Shown here: positions 23,171 through 24,782 of the stretch, in pieces | How the letters are laid out: each line of letters starts with the position of its first letter | Numbering within the stretch: the stretch's first letter is position 1 | Assembly (NCBI GenBank): GCA_023459355.1 | Contig: JAEWUM010000027.1 | Coordinates: 1 to 24,782 of the forward strand | From: Bacteroidota bacterium | GTDB taxonomy: Bacteria > Bacteroidota > Bacteroidia > Bacteroidales > Paludibacteraceae | Direction of reading: 5' to 3' | Length of the DNA: 24,782 nucleotides | Program-made: the position numbers and the translations under genes | The notes under the pieces: generated by a model | The model's database searches: none | Seen by the model: the letters and a program-made list of their open reading frames with translations, nothing else | What the model was told of the DNA's origin: nothing

Positions 23171-23178
23171 CAAAAGTA
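23171..23178 (-). promoter_or_regulatory. Possible -7 element of trmD-argC
   Basis: Minus-strand TACTTTTG matches TAnnTTTG and lies 20 bases ahead of the trmD ATG. The nearest TTTG (23195-23198) is only 16 bases upstream, shorter than the usual 19-21, so this promoter is less certain; trmD may instead be read from further upstream. Confidence 0.4.
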
Positions 23179-23193
23179 CAAAAAATGAAGCAA

Positions 23194-24132
23194 TCAAAGG
23201 TTCGCGATCAGCCATTTTCTTATTTCTTCAGGCGATTTGCTTCTCCTTTGGGCATAATCTATCAATTGTTTCTCGTCAATCTTCCCAATCATGAAGTATT
23301 TGGATTTTGGATGTGCAAAGTAGAGGCCACAGACAGACGCGGTGGGGTACATAGCCCCGTTTTCGGTCAGTTTTATGCCGGTTGGGTCAAACTTTATTAA
23401 GTCATCCAGCTCGAAAATAACAGATTGATCCGGTAAGGAAGGATAGCCAATTGCCGGACGAATTCCGCGATAGTGAACTTTGAACATTTCTTCAATATTT
23501 TCAACCTCATCCGGGGCGTAACCCCAAATTTCTTTTCTTACCTTGTAATGAAGCCATTCCGCAGTTGCTTCAGCAATGCGATCCGACAGGGTTTTGGCAA
23601 TCAAAGCGCTGTATACATCATCATTTTTCTCGTATTCATCAGCAAACTCTTCAACTCCCAACACGGTATTGGCAAATACGCCAATATAATCTCCTTCGGG
23701 ATTGATAAAGTCAGCAAGGGAATAACAAAATCCGTCATTCGCCGGTTTTTGTTGTCGCAGGGTAGGGATGCGATATTCTTTTTCATTGTGGATAATAACA
23801 ATATCATCCTGTGCAGCGTATGCAGGGTATATACCCACAGAAGCATTTATTTTCAATACTTTTTTGTCCCTGAACTCTCTCAGCATGGCCTGTGCATCTT
23901 TGAACAATTTAAGGGCTTCTTCCGCTTTTGGTCTTTCTTCGGCTGAGAACTTTTGCAACCATCCGGTTTTACAGGAGTCGCAGTCGCACGCCGTTTCGAT
24001 ACCTTCAAATTTGCCGGGTATTCGCCAGGCCATGAAATAAAAACTCCAGTGGATGTAGGGGATGATATCGGATAGTTCAATATCTAGCAATTGAATTAAT
24101 CCTGTATTTTTTGGTTTTTCATTTGTAATCAT
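23194..24132 (-). CDS. Stand-alone MetH activation (reactivation) domain protein
   Basis: A 312-residue protein that aligns along most of its length with the C-terminal activation module of cobalamin-dependent methionine synthase: IIPYIHWSFYFMAWRIPGKF near the start, ASVGIYPAYAAQDDIVI, SLADFI, VRKEIWGYAPDE, the AdoMet-binding loop RGIRPAIGYPSLPDQ, and ASVCGLYFAHPKSKYFMIG. This module uses AdoMet to re-methylate oxidised cob(II)alamin in MetH. In some Bacteroidota MetH lacks this domain and a separate gene supplies it, which fits here; the MetH core is not in the window. A cysteine-rich stretch (Cys49, Cys51, Cys54, ETACDCDSCKTGWLQKF) has no counterpart in E. coli MetH. Start is the ATG at 24132; the TTG at 24138 is unlikely. 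Confidence 0.88.
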   Translation of the reverse strand: MITNEKPKNTGLIQLLDIELSDIIPYIHWSFYFMAWRIPGKFEGIETACDCDSCKTGWLQKFSAEERPKAEEALKLFKDAQAMLREFRDKKVLKINASVGIYPAYAAQDDIVIIHNEKEYRIPTLRQQKPANDGFCYSLADFINPEGDYIGVFANTVLGVEEFADEYEKNDDVYSALIAKTLSDRIAEATAEWLHYKVRKEIWGYAPDEVENIEEMFKVHYRGIRPAIGYPSLPDQSVIFELDDLIKFDPTGIKLTENGAMYPTASVCGLYFAHPKSKYFMIGKIDEKQLIDYAQRRSKSPEEIRKWLIANL

Positions 24133-24149
24133 AATCAATCATTTAAAAA

Positions 24150-24782
24150 TTAAGCCATCATCACCAGACTCAGCGACATAACTGCCATTCCCGCGATGAG
24201 ACCGTAAATTGCGACATGGTGTTCTCCATATTCTTCAGCAGTTGGTAACAATTCGTCTAATGAGATGTAAACCATGATACCTGCAACAGCTGCAAAGATA
24301 AAGCCGAAAGCAGCTTCGGTAAAGAACCATTTCAGCAGGAAGAATCCGATGATAGCGCCAACGGGTTCAGCCAGACCGGAAAGGAAGGATAATATAAATG
24401 CCTTTTTCTTGTTGCCGGTTGCATAATAAACGGGAGCTGAAATTGCCAAACCTTCCGGGATGTTGTGAATCGCAATGGCCACCGCGATACTTACCCCCAA
24501 TGTCGGGTTGGTCATGCCAGCCATGAATGTTGCCAGTCCTTCCGGGAAGTTGTGAATTCCGATGGCCAGCGCCGAGAAAAGCCCCATCCGCATCAATTTG
24601 CTTTTATCTCTTTTTCCGGGTTTGTCATAGTCTTTTGTTTTGTTTATTTCGTGAGGATTCTCGCCGGAAGGAATTAGTTTGTCGATGATTCCAATTAAGG
24701 CAATGCCCACGAAAAACCCAATAATTGTGTACCAATAACCCGTTTTATCCCCATATTCAGCAGTAAGTGCATCTTTAGCCTT
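24150..24782 (-). CDS. ZIP-family metal transporter, ZupT-like (5' end cut by window)
   Basis: The last 210 codons of a membrane transporter; the frame is open to the window edge, so the start lies outside. The two metal-site helices are present: AIGIHNFPEGLATFMAG and AVAIAIHNIPEGLAISAPVY, both with the HNxPEG motif. Before them comes KAKDALTAEYGDKTGYWYTI and a charged cytoplasmic loop (NPHEINKTKDYDKPGKRDKS), as in ZupT proteins, which import Zn2+ and other divalent metals. Four or five further hydrophobic segments follow. The gene is 17 bp ahead of the MetH activation gene and is probably co-transcribed with it. Confidence 0.9.
   Translation of the reverse strand, partial: KAKDALTAEYGDKTGYWYTIIGFFVGIALIGIIDKLIPSGENPHEINKTKDYDKPGKRDKSKLMRMGLFSALAIGIHNFPEGLATFMAGMTNPTLGVSIAVAIAIHNIPEGLAISAPVYYATGNKKKAFILSFLSGLAEPVGAIIGFFLLKWFFTEAAFGFIFAAVAGIMVYISLDELLPTAEEYGEHHVAIYGLIAGMAVMSLSLVMMA

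Overview
The window reads as chromosomal core sequence from a member of the Bacteroidota, most likely Bacteroidales. The protein families look like it (purH joined to mreBCD-mrdA-rodA, a MetH reactivation domain encoded on its own, a long RodA, a DUF4130/radical-SAM pair). The promoters also fit: several genes are preceded by the Bacteroidota -7 element TAnnTTTG, four of them with a TTG-type -33 element exactly 19 bases upstream, and Shine-Dalgarno sites are mostly absent. No rRNA, tRNA, insertion sequence, integrase, phage gene or CRISPR array was seen. I cannot name a genus from the sequence alone.

Layout. (1) 1-5791, minus strand: the 5' end of an alanine dehydrogenase gene, preceded in genome order by a three-gene RND efflux operon (membrane fusion protein, inner-membrane pump, TolC-like outer-membrane protein) with a perfect 33-bp palindrome between pump and TolC. 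(2) 5938-7972, plus strand: a radical-SAM protein and its DUF4130 partner, a conserved but functionally obscure DNA-repair-associated pair. (3) 7979-9590, minus strand: an Rrf2-type Fe-S regulator, the Fe-S repair protein Ric and a DUF488 protein; nearly identical 30-bp inverted-repeat sites stand in front of the regulator and of ric. (4) 9828-17049, plus strand: purH, mreB, mreC, mreD, mrdA, rodA, i.e. the rod-shape/elongasome operon behind a purine gene, with a strong hairpin between mreB and mreC. (5) 17050-17354: a convergent non-coding stretch with two adjacent tandem arrays (22-bp and 23-bp units, the latter carrying a regularly spaced palindrome) and the htpG terminator. (6) 17355-19409, minus: htpG. 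(7) 19637-21464, plus: arsR-arsC-acr3, with an inverted repeat wrapped around the arsR -7 box. (8) 21481-24782, minus: zupT-like transporter (cut by the window end), stand-alone MetH reactivation protein, trmD and argC.

Most genes here are familiar housekeeping or stress genes. The points most worth a second look are the uncharacterised radical-SAM/DUF4130 pair, the matched Rrf2 operators linking regulator and ric, the palindrome array after rodA, the mreB-mreC hairpin, and the cysteine-rich insertion in the stand-alone MetH reactivation protein.
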